Below, in pieces: positions 23,820-32,467 of a stretch of 37,135 bases of DNA (positions are counted from its first letter, which is position 1; each line of letters begins with the position of its first letter). A program made the position numbers and the translations under genes. The DNA comes from an uncultured bacterium (GTDB taxonomy: Bacteria; Desulfobacterota; BSN033; UBA1163), in NCBI GenBank assembly GCA_938002255.1, contig CALLAL010000042.1, positions 1 through 37,135 of the forward strand, written 5' to 3'. Below the pieces are notes generated by a model that worked only from the letters and a program-made list of their open reading frames with translations, made no database searches and was not told the origin of the DNA.

Positions 23820-25126
23820 TGAAATGGAAATGGTTGATTGGGTTAATTTTCGGAATCATTCTCTCTGGAGGCTCATCCTGGAGTCAGGAGTCCCCCAAAC
23901 CCTTAACGCTTGAAGAGAGCATTCAAATCGCTTTAGAGCGCAATTTGAGCCTCCATATATCCATGCAAGGCGTGGAGGGTTCTGAATTCAGAAGAAAGGC
24001 GGCCATGACCGATTTTTTTGCAAAATGGACAGGGCAATACAGTCAAACCCGATACAATGAGCCCACGGTGGTAGGTGTTTTTGGTGGAGGGATTGCAGGG
24101 ACCAGTCGAAATGTCTCCGCCTTCAGTACCACCGTTCAGCAACCTCTTTTTGCAGGAGGGTCTATCCTGTCCAATTATCGTCTTGAAAAATTAGGGGTGG
24201 ATATCTCCAAAACAGATGTAGAGACGATCAAAAGGGAGATTGTCCTTCAGGTAAGGGAAGCCTACTTCAATATTCTGAGGGCAGAGAAATTTTTAGAGGT
24301 TGCCCAACAAACCGTGAAACAATTTTCAGCGCAATTAGAAGTTACACAGGCTTTCTTTGAGGTGGGCATGGTCGCTAAAAATGATGTCCTGCAGGCGGAG
24401 GTGAGGCTTGCCAATGCTAAGCAGGGACTTGTGAGGGCAGAGAGTGATCTTGTTCTGGCTAAGTCAGCGTTCAATATCCTCCTCCGAAATGAGATTGAAG
24501 CCCCATTACAAATCATCGATATTCTCCATTATCAACCCTTTCCGCTTCGTTTTGAAGAATCTTTAAAGGAAGCCATTGAGAAAAGGCCGGAAATTAAAAC
24601 AGCCGCCTTAAAAGTTGATCAAGCCAAAGAAGGCGTGAAAATCGCCAAAAGTGGGTTTTTCCCCACGGTTAGCCTTCTGGGGAATTATCAACGATTTTCC
24701 GAGGAGCCTTCTCTCTTGGGGGATTTTCGAAGTGAACGTTGGACAATTCAGGGGTTGGTCACCTTTACTCTGGGAGACTGGGGAAAAACGGCCTACCGCG
24801 TAGGCGAAAGTAAGGTCAAAGTCACACAAGCCGAAGATGTGAAAAACCAGGTCGTTGAGAGGATCGTGCTCGAAGTTAAAAACAATTATCAAACGCTGCG
24901 GGTTGCTGAAACGAATATCCGGGTTGCAGAAAAAGCCATCGAACAGGCTGAAGAAAACTTAAGGATGAACGAGGAACGTTACAAGTATCAGGTAGCTACG
25001 GCCACTGATGTACTGGATGCGGTTACCCTGTTGGCACAAGCAAGGGTAAATTATTATAGCGCCTTGAGCGATTTTAATATTGCCAAAGCAAGGCTCGAAC
25101 GAGCGATGGGAAGAATGTACCCCTAA
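23819..25126 (+). CDS. TolC-family outer membrane efflux channel
   Basis: This is the outer membrane exit duct of a tripartite pump. The 435-residue protein has a signal peptide (about 1-22, ending SWS/QE) and two OEP repeats: LTLEESIQIALERNLSL near the start, and the second half from EESLKEAIEKRPEI. Long helical stretches such as VLQAEVRLANAKQGLVRAES and the end motif ATDVLDAVTLLAQARVNYY are typical. ATG 23819 shares bases with the TetR stop (TGATG) and follows AAAGGAGG. The adaptor gene follows after 47 bp. Confidence 0.93.
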   Translation: MKWKWLIGLIFGIILSGGSSWSQESPKPLTLEESIQIALERNLSLHISMQGVEGSEFRRKAAMTDFFAKWTGQYSQTRYNEPTVVGVFGGGIAGTSRNVSAFSTTVQQPLFAGGSILSNYRLEKLGVDISKTDVETIKREIVLQVREAYFNILRAEKFLEVAQQTVKQFSAQLEVTQAFFEVGMVAKNDVLQAEVRLANAKQGLVRAESDLVLAKSAFNILLRNEIEAPLQIIDILHYQPFPLRFEESLKEAIEKRPEIKTAALKVDQAKEGVKIAKSGFFPTVSLLGNYQRFSEEPSLLGDFRSERWTIQGLVTFTLGDWGKTAYRVGESKVKVTQAEDVKNQVVERIVLEVKNNYQTLRVAETNIRVAEKAIEQAEENLRMNEERYKYQVATATDVLDAVTLLAQARVNYYSALSDFNIAKARLERAMGRMYP

Positions 25127-25173
25127 ATGAACGTTAAGCGAAAGAGGTTGAGTGAAAGGCAAAAGGGAAAGAG

Positions 25174-26334
25174 ATGAGGAGAAAATTATTCATCCTATTG
25201 GGTTTGATGCTGTTCTGTGGTGTTGGATCGGGATGTGGATCAAAAGAGACGGCAAGTCTCCAGAACCCATCCCTTGCACCTGTCCAACTTTCAGAGGATA
25301 GAGAGGTAGAGGTTTTTGAGGTTGTTTCACGCCCTCTCTCCTATACTCTTTCGGCTGTTGGAAGCTTACGGACCCCGGAACATGTGACCATCAGCCCTAA
25401 AAAGGCTGGGATCATCAGTAAAATTTTAGTCAAAGAAGGCGATCGAGTCAAAAAGGGACAGCTTCTCGTTCAGCTCGACGACGTTGACGCCAGACTCCAA
25501 GTGGAGAGGGCAGCAGCCCGGGTTCGGGAAGCAGAAGCCTCGCTGGAAACCAATCGAAACACCCTTGCCCGATATCAAAAACTTCTTGAATCAAAAGTGG
25601 TTCCACAACAGACCTATGATGATCTGAGCCTAAAGGTGAAACTGGATGAGGCACGTTTGGCATTAGCTAAGACTGAATTGGATTTAGCCAGACAGAATTT
25701 AAACGACCATCAAATCTATTCTCCTCTTGAAGGGGTGGTCAATCTCAAGATCGCCTCTTTGGGAGAACATGTCAACGTGGCACCCAAGGATGAAATTTTA
25801 ACCCTTGTTCAGTTGGATCCTCTGGAGCTGGAATTTCATATTCCCGAAAACTGGGCCGGGAGAATTCATCAGGGGAATGAAATTCAGTTTTCCGTGAAAG
25901 CTTATTCCCAAGAGACCTTTAAAGCCCGTCTTCAATTGATCAGTCCGACTGCTGATCCAGCCACTCGGAATGTGAAACTGAAGGCGATCGTCCCCAATCC
26001 CCATCATCGTTTGAAACCAGGATTTTTTGCTGAAGTGATTCTTCCCGCTGGTGGAAATCCAAATGGGATGGCCATTCCAGAATCAGCCCTTTTTAGCCAA
26101 GAGGGGAAGCTCTATGCCTTTGTGGTGAAAGATGGAGTAGCTTTCAGACGGGAAGTTGAAACGGGGATCCGATTCGATGGGAAGGTGGAGATCCTTAAAG
26201 GAATCCAGAAGGGAGACAAAGTTGTGACCCTCGGACACGAACAACTTAGCGAAGGGATGAAAGTGAGGATCAACAATAAATCCTATCACATGTCAAAACC
26301 CGAAGTTCAAAAAAGCCAAAAAACAACATTTTAA
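25174..26334 (+). CDS. RND efflux periplasmic adaptor (membrane fusion protein), lipoprotein
   Basis: The adaptor links the inner membrane pump to the TolC-like channel. The 386-residue protein has a lipoprotein signal with Cys21 (GVGSGC). A lipoyl/barrel-sandwich region follows (ISPKKAGIISKILVKEGDRVKKGQLLVQLDD), with a helical hairpin (about 95-170), then IYSPLEGVVNLKIASLGEHVN and a beta-barrel with PTADPATRNVKLKAIV. Length fits the HlyD/AcrA-like family. It is 100 bp upstream of the pump gene. AGAGATG gives a weak ribosome site. The substrate of the pump cannot be read from the adaptor. Confidence 0.93.
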   Translation: MRRKLFILLGLMLFCGVGSGCGSKETASLQNPSLAPVQLSEDREVEVFEVVSRPLSYTLSAVGSLRTPEHVTISPKKAGIISKILVKEGDRVKKGQLLVQLDDVDARLQVERAAARVREAEASLETNRNTLARYQKLLESKVVPQQTYDDLSLKVKLDEARLALAKTELDLARQNLNDHQIYSPLEGVVNLKIASLGEHVNVAPKDEILTLVQLDPLELEFHIPENWAGRIHQGNEIQFSVKAYSQETFKARLQLISPTADPATRNVKLKAIVPNPHHRLKPGFFAEVILPAGGNPNGMAIPESALFSQEGKLYAFVVKDGVAFRREVETGIRFDGKVEILKGIQKGDKVVTLGHEQLSEGMKVRINNKSYHMSKPEVQKSQKTTF

Positions 26335-26372
26335 TTGAATGCGTCACCCCAAAAGATTTTGACCATTAAGTG

Positions 26373-26390
26373 TTGCATTTGCATTTGCAT
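26373..26390 (+). repeat. TTGCAT x3 tandem repeat
   Basis: Three perfect TTGCAT units lie in the gap between the adaptor and pump genes, 45 bp before the pump ATG. They are not in a coding region if the start is at 26435. The array could be length-variable or simply chance. Confidence 0.85.
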
Positions 26391-26434
26391 TGGCTTTTGA
26401 GTTTTGGAGAATTGCATTCTCATCTGGAGCAATC

Positions 26435-29400
26435 ATGTTTCTCTCTGACACTTCTGTTCGACGGCCTGTGGTTGCGACGATCGTTACCTTCGCTCTCGTT
26501 TTTTTTGGGATTCTTGGTTACCAACGTCTTGGTATCGACCTCTTTCCACAGGTCGATTTTCCTTACGTCACCATCACGACCACGCTTTTCGGTGCTGCTC
26601 CGGAGGTGATGGATACCGATGTTACCGATCCCATTGAAGAACAGGTCAATACGATTGAGGGGGTCAAACACATAACGTCCACCAGTGGATATGGGTTTTC
26701 TCAGGTCGTGGTGGAATTTGAGCTGTACCGGGACATCGATTCAGCTGTTCAGGATGTAAGGGCCAAGGTTGATCTGGCAAGACGAAGGCTTCCCACGGAC
26801 ATCGATCCACCTGTCATTGATAAGCTTGATATCAACGCCATTCCTATCCTGTGGCTTTCGATGAGAGGAAACCTTCCCCTTCAGAAATTAGGGATGATTG
26901 CGGATGAAATTTTAAGGCCCCAAATTGAATCGATCGAAGGGGTGGGGACGATTACTCTGGAAGGGTATGCGAAAAGGGAGATTCGTGTCTGGCTTGATGG
27001 CAAGCGGTTGGAAGCCCATCGCTTGACCTCCAATGATGTCGCTCGGGCCCTTCAGGTTAAAAATATAGAACTTCCTGGTGGCATCATCGAAAGCGTTGAT
27101 CGGGAATTCACCGTTAGAAATTTAGGAGAGCTTCGAAATATTGAGGAGTTCAATCAATTGATCATCGCCTATCAGAATGGAGCCCCCATCCGTTTAAAAG
27201 AGATAGGCTGGGCAGAGGATGGCACAGAACCCGTTCGTTCCATCGCCCGGTATAACCGAACTCCAGCAGTTGGGTTGAGCATCATTCCACGGTCCGGAGC
27301 CAATGTCGTTCAAGTGGCGCGGACCGTTAAATCGAGGCTTCCCGAAATGAACAAAGCCCTACCACCCGGGGTTGAAGTCTTTGTCTCTTTTGACAGCTCC
27401 AATTTTATTGAAGAAGCCATCGCAGATGTGGGGTATGATGTTTTTCTGGGTGGGATTCTTGCAGCGGGCGTTATGTTTTTCTTTCTCCTGAGCCTGCGGA
27501 GTACGCTGATCACGGCTTTAGCCATTCCTGCTTCGCTCATCACCAGCTTCGGTATCATGCATTTCATGGGATTCACACGAAATTATATGACCATGCTCGC
27601 CCTTTCGATGATGGTAGGGGTAGTCATTGATGATGCCATCATCGTTCTTGAAAATATTTATCGTCATATGGAAGAGGGGAAAGATCCGATGCGTGCGGCT
27701 AAGGATGGAGCCTCGGAAATTGCCTTTGCCGCCACTGCCGCCACCTTCTCCATCGCCGCCGTATTCATTCCTGTTGCCTTCATGGGTGGCATTATTGGAA
27801 GGTTTTTTTATCAGTTTGGAGTCACAGTTGCGACCTCTGTCATTGCTTCGCTGGTGATTGCGCTTATCCTCATTCCCATGCTCTGCTCCAGGTTTCTCAA
27901 ATTAGAAGAGAAGAGGAGCCCATTCTCTCTTCTCTTGGAGCGAGGGTACACACGCCTTGAACAACGATATCAGAAGACCCTCAAGTTCTGCTTACAACAT
28001 CGTTGGTTCATTGTCCTCTTGGCGACGGTCATCTTTTTGGGGAGCGTTACGATCCTGATCCAATTAAAGCGAGAATTCGTTCCTAAATCGGATGAAAGTC
28101 GTTTCCTGATTCACCTGGAAACCCAAACTGGATCGACCCTTTCGTACACTGATGATAAGATGAGGAAAATCGAGGAGCTGGTTCTTCGCCTCCCTGAGGT
28201 GAAAAATATCTTTTCCACGATTGGGGTAGGAGCCCGGAAAGAGGTCAATAAGGGGGTGTTATTAGTTGCTCTCAAAGATCGGAAGGAGAGAAAGCGGACC
28301 CAGCATGAGATTATGGCAGACCTTCGAGAAGAAGCCCAAAGAGTCCCAGGATGTAAAGTTTACATCGAAGATTTTGAGCCCATTGCTGTTGGAGGTAGAA
28401 GAAGTGCTCCTCTGCAGTTTGACATCAAAGGTCCGGACATCAAGGAGTTAGAGACCCTCACAGGTCAGATGATGGAAGAACTGATGAAAAGGCCGGGTTA
28501 TGTGGATATCAGCACAGATCTTGAGCTTACCAAACCCGAAGTGAGGGTCTATGTGGACCGAAATAAAGCTTCCGATGCAGGTATCGACATTCGAGAAATA
28601 TCTTCTGCTGTTCGACAGATGATCGGGGGGCAGGAAGTATCCAAATTTAAGGATGTGGATAGGGCGAAGCGTTATGATGTCAGAATCAGGTTAGTGAAAG
28701 ATCAAAGAATGACTCCCGAGGACATTGAGCAGATTACGATTCGAACCCCTCGGGGGGGATTGATTAAACTGACACAGGTGGTCCGTGTGGAGGAGGGAAT
28801 CGGTCCTAATTTGATTAACCGCAAAGATCGTCAGAGAAGTGCCACTATCTACGCCGATACAACCAGAAATAAGTCTCTTGGAGAGGCCATCCAAGAGATC
28901 GAAGCGCTGGCCAAACAGATGATTCCTTCTGGATATTCACACAGTTTTTTTGGCCAGGCAGAGGCTTTTAAAGAGTCCTTCCGATACCTGATCAATGCGC
29001 TCATCCAGGCGATCATTATCATTTATATGATTCTAGCCATGCAGTTTAATAGCTTCCTTCACCCCCTGACAGTGATGCTCGCTCTTCCCTTAAGCACAGC
29101 AGGGGCTTTTGGGGCGCTTTATTTAACCGGGGATAGCCTCTCCATTATTAGTATGATTGGAATGATCACACTCACGGCTCTGGTTGTTAAAAATTCGATT
29201 CTTCTCGTTGATTATACAAATACCTTAAGAGAAAAAGGAGTTGAACGAAATGCCGCAGTGCTTCAAGCGGCTCCTGTCAGGTTAAGACCCATCCTGATGA
29301 CCGCTGTGACAACCATGCTTGGAGTTCTTCCCGTCGCCTTGGGCTATAGTGCAGGTGGAGAATTGAGAGCCGGGATGGGACGGGCAACTTTCGGAGGGAT

Positions 29401-29506
29401 GTTTGCCTCGACCCTCCTCACTCTCTTTGTTGTACCCGTGGCTTATACCCTGATTGATGATATCCGATTGAGAATGATTAGGTTTTTAAAAAAGGGTAAG
29501 GCATAA
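26435..29506 (+). CDS. RND (HAE1-type) efflux pump
   Basis: This is the proton-driven inner membrane pump of the tripartite system. The 1023-residue protein begins MFLSDTSVRRPVVATIVTFAL, the standard start, with TGGAG 7-10 bp before ATG 26435; an upstream in-frame start at 26390 is unlikely. Twelve transmembrane segments fall in two halves. The proton-relay residues are present: Asp399-Asp400 in TM4 (VGVVIDDAIIVLENI) and Lys in TM10 (LVVKNSILLVDYTN). Two large periplasmic loops hold the porter and docking parts. Length and sequence fit multidrug-type HAE1 pumps rather than CusA-type metal pumps, but the substrate is unproven. Confidence 0.95.
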   Translation: MFLSDTSVRRPVVATIVTFALVFFGILGYQRLGIDLFPQVDFPYVTITTTLFGAAPEVMDTDVTDPIEEQVNTIEGVKHITSTSGYGFSQVVVEFELYRDIDSAVQDVRAKVDLARRRLPTDIDPPVIDKLDINAIPILWLSMRGNLPLQKLGMIADEILRPQIESIEGVGTITLEGYAKREIRVWLDGKRLEAHRLTSNDVARALQVKNIELPGGIIESVDREFTVRNLGELRNIEEFNQLIIAYQNGAPIRLKEIGWAEDGTEPVRSIARYNRTPAVGLSIIPRSGANVVQVARTVKSRLPEMNKALPPGVEVFVSFDSSNFIEEAIADVGYDVFLGGILAAGVMFFFLLSLRSTLITALAIPASLITSFGIMHFMGFTRNYMTMLALSMMVGVVIDDAIIVLENIYRHMEEGKDPMRAAKDGASEIAFAATAATFSIAAVFIPVAFMGGIIGRFFYQFGVTVATSVIASLVIALILIPMLCSRFLKLEEKRSPFSLLLERGYTRLEQRYQKTLKFCLQHRWFIVLLATVIFLGSVTILIQLKREFVPKSDESRFLIHLETQTGSTLSYTDDKMRKIEELVLRLPEVKNIFSTIGVGARKEVNKGVLLVALKDRKERKRTQHEIMADLREEAQRVPGCKVYIEDFEPIAVGGRRSAPLQFDIKGPDIKELETLTGQMMEELMKRPGYVDISTDLELTKPEVRVYVDRNKASDAGIDIREISSAVRQMIGGQEVSKFKDVDRAKRYDVRIRLVKDQRMTPEDIEQITIRTPRGGLIKLTQVVRVEEGIGPNLINRKDRQRSATIYADTTRNKSLGEAIQEIEALAKQMIPSGYSHSFFGQAEAFKESFRYLINALIQAIIIIYMILAMQFNSFLHPLTVMLALPLSTAGAFGALYLTGDSLSIISMIGMITLTALVVKNSILLVDYTNTLREKGVERNAAVLQAAPVRLRPILMTAVTTMLGVLPVALGYSAGGELRAGMGRATFGGMFASTLLTLFVVPVAYTLIDDIRLRMIRFLKKGKA

Positions 29507-29592
29507 AGCTTGCATAAATTATTGGATATCCTAAAAAATACTCTTGTCTAATTTTTTAAGTTATAACTTATTGAAAATAAAATGAATTCATT

Positions 29593-29637
29593 GATGAGAA
29601 GACCTGGTGAAAATGCCTTTTCATCATCGTTTTTTAT
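29593..29637 (+). terminator. probable terminator after the efflux operon
   Basis: GATGAGAAG (29593-29601) pairs with CTTTTCATC (29617-29625) with one wobble, over a 15-nt loop, followed by ATCG and TTTTTTATT. The loop is long, so strength is uncertain. Confidence 0.5.
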
Positions 29638-29665
29638 TGACAGAAATGGTCCGTTCTGTTAAGTT
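29637..29665 (+). promoter_or_regulatory. sigma-70-type promoter for the lytic transglycosylase gene
   Basis: TTGACA at 29637-29642 and TAAGTT at 29660-29665 are separated by 17 bp. It lies 35 bp before the ATG at 29700, right after the efflux operon terminator. Confidence 0.6.
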
Positions 29666-29699
29666 TTTTATCAGTTTTTTAATCAGGGATTGACTTTCT

Positions 29700-30299
29700 A
29701 TGGCTAGGATTTTTTCGGTATTTTTGATCCTTTGTTCGCTTGTCTATTCTGAAATCTCCTGTGCAGGAATCTATCGTTGGGTCGATGAAAATGGAACGAT
29801 CCATTTTACCAACTGCCCGAGGGATGCCAAGTATCAACTCTATCTCCGTGAGAGCAAGGACGATGTAGGTGGAAATGAGAATGAAAAACCTTTGATTATC
29901 CCATCCAGGAATGCAACGGTCTTTGACCCTTTGATTCATGAATTTTCAAGAAAATATGATGTCGATTTCGCCCTGGTGAAGGCGATGATTCGGGCAGAAT
30001 CAGGATTTAATCCCAACGCTGTTTCAAAAAAAGGAGCCAAGGGGTTAATGCAACTCATGCCGGAGACAGCCCTTCGATTAAATGTCGTGAATGTCTTTGA
30101 CCCCAGAGAGAATATTGATGGAGGGGTACGCTATTTTAAATATCTTCTCTCTCTCTTTAACAACGACTTACGCCTTTCTTTGGCTGCATACAACGCTGGT
30201 GAGAATATCGTGTCGGAACTTCGAACGATCCCGCCTTATCGAGAGACCATAGATTATGTGCGGAAAGTATTGACCTATTACCAATCCTATAAACCCTGA
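29700..30299 (+). CDS. lytic transglycosylase (SLT) with DUF4124 domain
   Basis: The 199-residue periplasmic enzyme cleaves peptidoglycan glycan strands, forming anhydro-muropeptides. The signal peptide spans about residues 1-22 (ISCA/GIY). A short DUF4124 segment follows (GIYRWVDENGTIHFTNCP). The SLT domain, from about 80, has the catalytic Glu100 in KAMIRAESGFNPNAVS, then GLMQLMPETA and LAAYNAGE. Length suits small MltC/Slt-type proteins. The stop shares bases with the pgsA start (TGATG), so the two genes are coupled. No strong ribosome-binding site is seen. Confidence 0.9.
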   Translation: MARIFSVFLILCSLVYSEISCAGIYRWVDENGTIHFTNCPRDAKYQLYLRESKDDVGGNENEKPLIIPSRNATVFDPLIHEFSRKYDVDFALVKAMIRAESGFNPNAVSKKGAKGLMQLMPETALRLNVVNVFDPRENIDGGVRYFKYLLSLFNNDLRLSLAAYNAGENIVSELRTIPPYRETIDYVRKVLTYYQSYKP

Positions 30300-30880
30300 T
30301 GCTTCGACCGAATGGAATGGGAACCCTCAGTTACCACCCGATTATGAACCTCCCGAATGGGGTAACGATTATCCGGATTTTGGCTATCCCGGTGATCTTG
30401 TTTCTTCTCTTTGCCACTGGACGCATGTTCCAAGTCATTACCGCGGTGATCTTTCTTCTGGTTGCTTTGACCGATATGCTGGATGGCTATTTTGCGAGGA
30501 GCCGGAAGATGGTGACCACGTTGGGGAAATTTTTGGATCCGTTAGCAGATAAACTCCTCATCGTAACCTCTTTGATTGCCTTGATTTCTGCGAGAGGAAT
30601 CCCTCTCTGGATGGTCATTGTGATCGTGGGAAGAGAGATTGCGATCACCGGACTGAGAGGTATTGCAATGTCCGAAGGGATGGTCATCCCTTCAAGCCTT
30701 CTCGGAAAGTATAAAACGGCCTTCGAGATGACCTCCATTTTCTGTCTCATCTTGAAGGGACCTTTCCTATCGATTGACTTTCATTTGATCGGTATGGTTC
30801 TCCTCTGGGTGGCACTCTTGTTAGCCGTCATTTCAGGAGTAGATTATTTTAGAGGATTTTTGAAAACCATCCTTCCTTAG
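30299..30880 (+). CDS. pgsA: CDP-diacylglycerol-glycerol-3-phosphate 3-phosphatidyltransferase
   Basis: PgsA makes phosphatidylglycerol phosphate, the precursor of phosphatidylglycerol and cardiolipin, at the inner membrane. The protein has several hydrophobic segments and the CDP-alcohol phosphotransferase motif: DMLDGYFARSRKMVTTLGKFLDPLADK (Dx2DGx2AR, then G and the last Asp). The ATG at 30299 overlaps the transglycosylase stop and gives 193 residues. Homologues usually begin like MNLPNGVTIIRI, which here is ATG 30344, so the true protein may be 178 residues. Confidence 0.92.
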   Translation: MLRPNGMGTLSYHPIMNLPNGVTIIRILAIPVILFLLFATGRMFQVITAVIFLLVALTDMLDGYFARSRKMVTTLGKFLDPLADKLLIVTSLIALISARGIPLWMVIVIVGREIAITGLRGIAMSEGMVIPSSLLGKYKTAFEMTSIFCLILKGPFLSIDFHLIGMVLLWVALLLAVISGVDYFRGFLKTILP

Positions 30881-30926
30881 AATCAAGATTTTCACTTGGT
30901 ACCCCCTCAGTTAAAGAAATGAAAAA

Positions 30927-31087
30927 GGGTTGGGAGGTTCTTTCGGAAAAACCTTGAAGCGAAACCTCTGTTCGTCAAACGACCCAATCTGATTTAAAAA
31001 AATCCGATTCAAAGGGCATGAGGGCTTCGATGAGGATAACCTTTTATAACCGCTCTTCAAGGTTTTGGAGGGGGAACGTTCCAACCC
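30927..31087. repeat. long imperfect inverted repeat (MITE-like or structured RNA)
   Basis: The 305-bp gap 30881-31185 has no gene but holds a strong nested dyad. The outer arms GGGTTGG (30927-30933) and CCAACCC (31081-31087) pair perfectly. Pairing continues through GGTTC with GAACG. After a 3x3 internal loop, AAAACCTTGAAG (30948-30959) pairs with CTTCAAGGTTTT (31055-31066). Inside, AATCTGATTT (30986-30995) pairs with AAATCCGATT (31000-31009) with one mismatch and an A-rich loop. No target duplication is obvious. It could be a miniature transposable element, a repeat-type palindrome, or a folded RNA after pgsA. Confidence 0.7.
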
Positions 31088-31142
31088 TATTAAAACGAAA
31101 ACACTCCATCACTGAGGGGTTAATTCACTTAACTTTTTCCTA

Positions 31143-31171
31143 TTGACTTTGAATTCCAAATCTATTAATTT
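31143..31171 (+). promoter_or_regulatory. promoter for the tRNA-Gly/tRNA-Cys pair
   Basis: TTGACT at 31143-31148 and TAATTT at 31166-31171 are 17 bp apart, ending 14 bp before the tRNA-Gly gene. Confidence 0.5.
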
Positions 31172-31185
31172 TTTACCTTAGAAAA

Positions 31186-31257
<72 letters not shown>

Positions 31258-31262
31258 CCCGG

Positions 31263-31337
31263 GGCGGCATAGCCAAGTGGTAAGGCGACGGTCTGCAAAA
31301 CCGTTATTCACCGGTTCAAATCCGGTTGCCGCCTCCA
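31263..31337 (+). tRNA. tRNA-Cys (GCA)
   Basis: Acceptor GGCGGCA pairs with TGCCGCC. The D arm holds AGCCAAGTGGTAAGG, the anticodon stem ACGGT/ACCGT closes loop CTGCAAA with anticodon GCA (31295-31297), and the T arm is CCGGTTCAAATCCGG. CCA is encoded at 31335-31337. It is co-transcribed with tRNA-Gly just upstream. Confidence 0.97.
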
Positions 31338-31350
31338 GAAGAAGTGTTCA

Positions 31351-31382
31351 GGGATAAGGCGATCAACCTTATCCCTTTTTTG
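31351..31382 (+). terminator. rho-independent terminator after the tRNA pair
   Basis: A perfect 9-bp stem, GGGATAAGG (31351-31359) with CCTTATCCC (31367-31375), has a 7-nt loop and six Ts after it. It lies 14 bp after tRNA-Cys. Confidence 0.9.
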
Positions 31383-31479
31383 TGTGTTTCTCTTCAAGGT
31401 ATATCCACCGTACCTATGAAAAACGTATAATAGAAGGCAAAAGAGAGCAGAGAAAACCTTGACCGTAAGGCGGTTAGAG

Positions 31480-32424
31480 ATGCGAAAAGAGCCCCGAACA
31501 TGGACCCTTCATAGGAATCCAGGCACCGTGGCCATCTATCTGCGTTCCCTTCGACAGATGCTGGGTCGGTCTCAAGGCGATATCCCGAAGGAAAAAAAGG
31601 GAATGCTCTCACCTATTCAGGTGATTCAGCCTGGAGTTCGAATCGATCCTGTTCGGCTTGAATTGTTTCGAAAGGTTTGCGAAATTCCAACCCATGGGCT
31701 TGCAGTGCCACCAGCCTATCCGGAGTGCCTCTTTTTCGGGCCCATGGCAGAAGCTGTCCTTTCGGGGACCTTCCCGCTAAGTCCTTTTGGCCTCATTCAT
31801 ATACGACAGCGAATTGCCATGCAACGTCCAATCGATCCGAATGCAAGGCTTGATCTAAACTGCATGCTTGACGAAATTAGAGAGACGGATCGGGGTTTTG
31901 AAATTGATTTAGAATTGTCTGTTTTTGATGGAGGGCAAAAAATATGGGAGGGGAGGACAACCGTCTTATCCCGTAACAAGAAGACAAGATCAAGGGATCA
32001 GCCCCGTCAAGAGAAGCCAATTTCCTGGATACAGGAAGATAAAGAAATATGGTCGTTCGTCATTCATGTTCCAGAAGATACAGGCAGGCGTTACGCACAG
32101 GCCTCGGGCGATTGGAATCCCCATCATTTATATCCGATCACCGCACGTCTCCTCGGATACCGTCGCGCCATCGCCCACGGGATGTGGGCCCTTTCCCGAA
32201 CCCTTGGAATGATCGAAAGGGAATGGCCTTTTGAGTTTCCGTTGAATGTAGAAGCGACTTTCAAACGACCTATTTTTCTTCCCTCAGACATCGAACTCCG
32301 ATATCAGAAAAAAGGAGTGCAAGCCGATCATCACCGACAGTCCCTGCGATTCGAACTCCGAAATCCCTATCAGGGTGTGCCTTATATGGTCGGATCGATT
32401 CAAATAGACTCAATGATTCAGTAA
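31480..32424 (+). CDS. MaoC-like double-hotdog acyl dehydratase
   Basis: The 314-residue protein has two hotdog halves. The C-terminal half carries the hydratase-2 motif, with Asp218, Asn220 and His223 (numbered from an upstream TTG at 31459) in SGDWNPHHLYPITARLLGYRRAIAHGM. The N-terminal half (PPAYPECLFFGPMAEAVLSG onward) looks degenerate, as in two-domain enoyl hydratases. It would hydrate or dehydrate an enoyl- or 3-hydroxyacyl thioester. ATG 31480 is preferred; TTG 31459 would add seven residues. No thiolase, dehydrogenase or acyl carrier gene is adjacent, so the pathway is open. It stands alone after the tRNA terminator and runs toward the LpxR gene. Confidence 0.8.
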   Translation: MRKEPRTWTLHRNPGTVAIYLRSLRQMLGRSQGDIPKEKKGMLSPIQVIQPGVRIDPVRLELFRKVCEIPTHGLAVPPAYPECLFFGPMAEAVLSGTFPLSPFGLIHIRQRIAMQRPIDPNARLDLNCMLDEIRETDRGFEIDLELSVFDGGQKIWEGRTTVLSRNKKTRSRDQPRQEKPISWIQEDKEIWSFVIHVPEDTGRRYAQASGDWNPHHLYPITARLLGYRRAIAHGMWALSRTLGMIEREWPFEFPLNVEATFKRPIFLPSDIELRYQKKGVQADHHRQSLRFELRNPYQGVPYMVGSIQIDSMIQ

Positions 32425-32467
32425 GGAAAAAATCAACTCGGGGGATGAGAAGTTCCCTATGGGTGAA

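Noticed and set aside
26390-26434. Upstream start for the RND pump
   Set aside because: The family begins MFLSDTSVRRP at 26435 with a proper ribosome site, and the extra residues have no family match.
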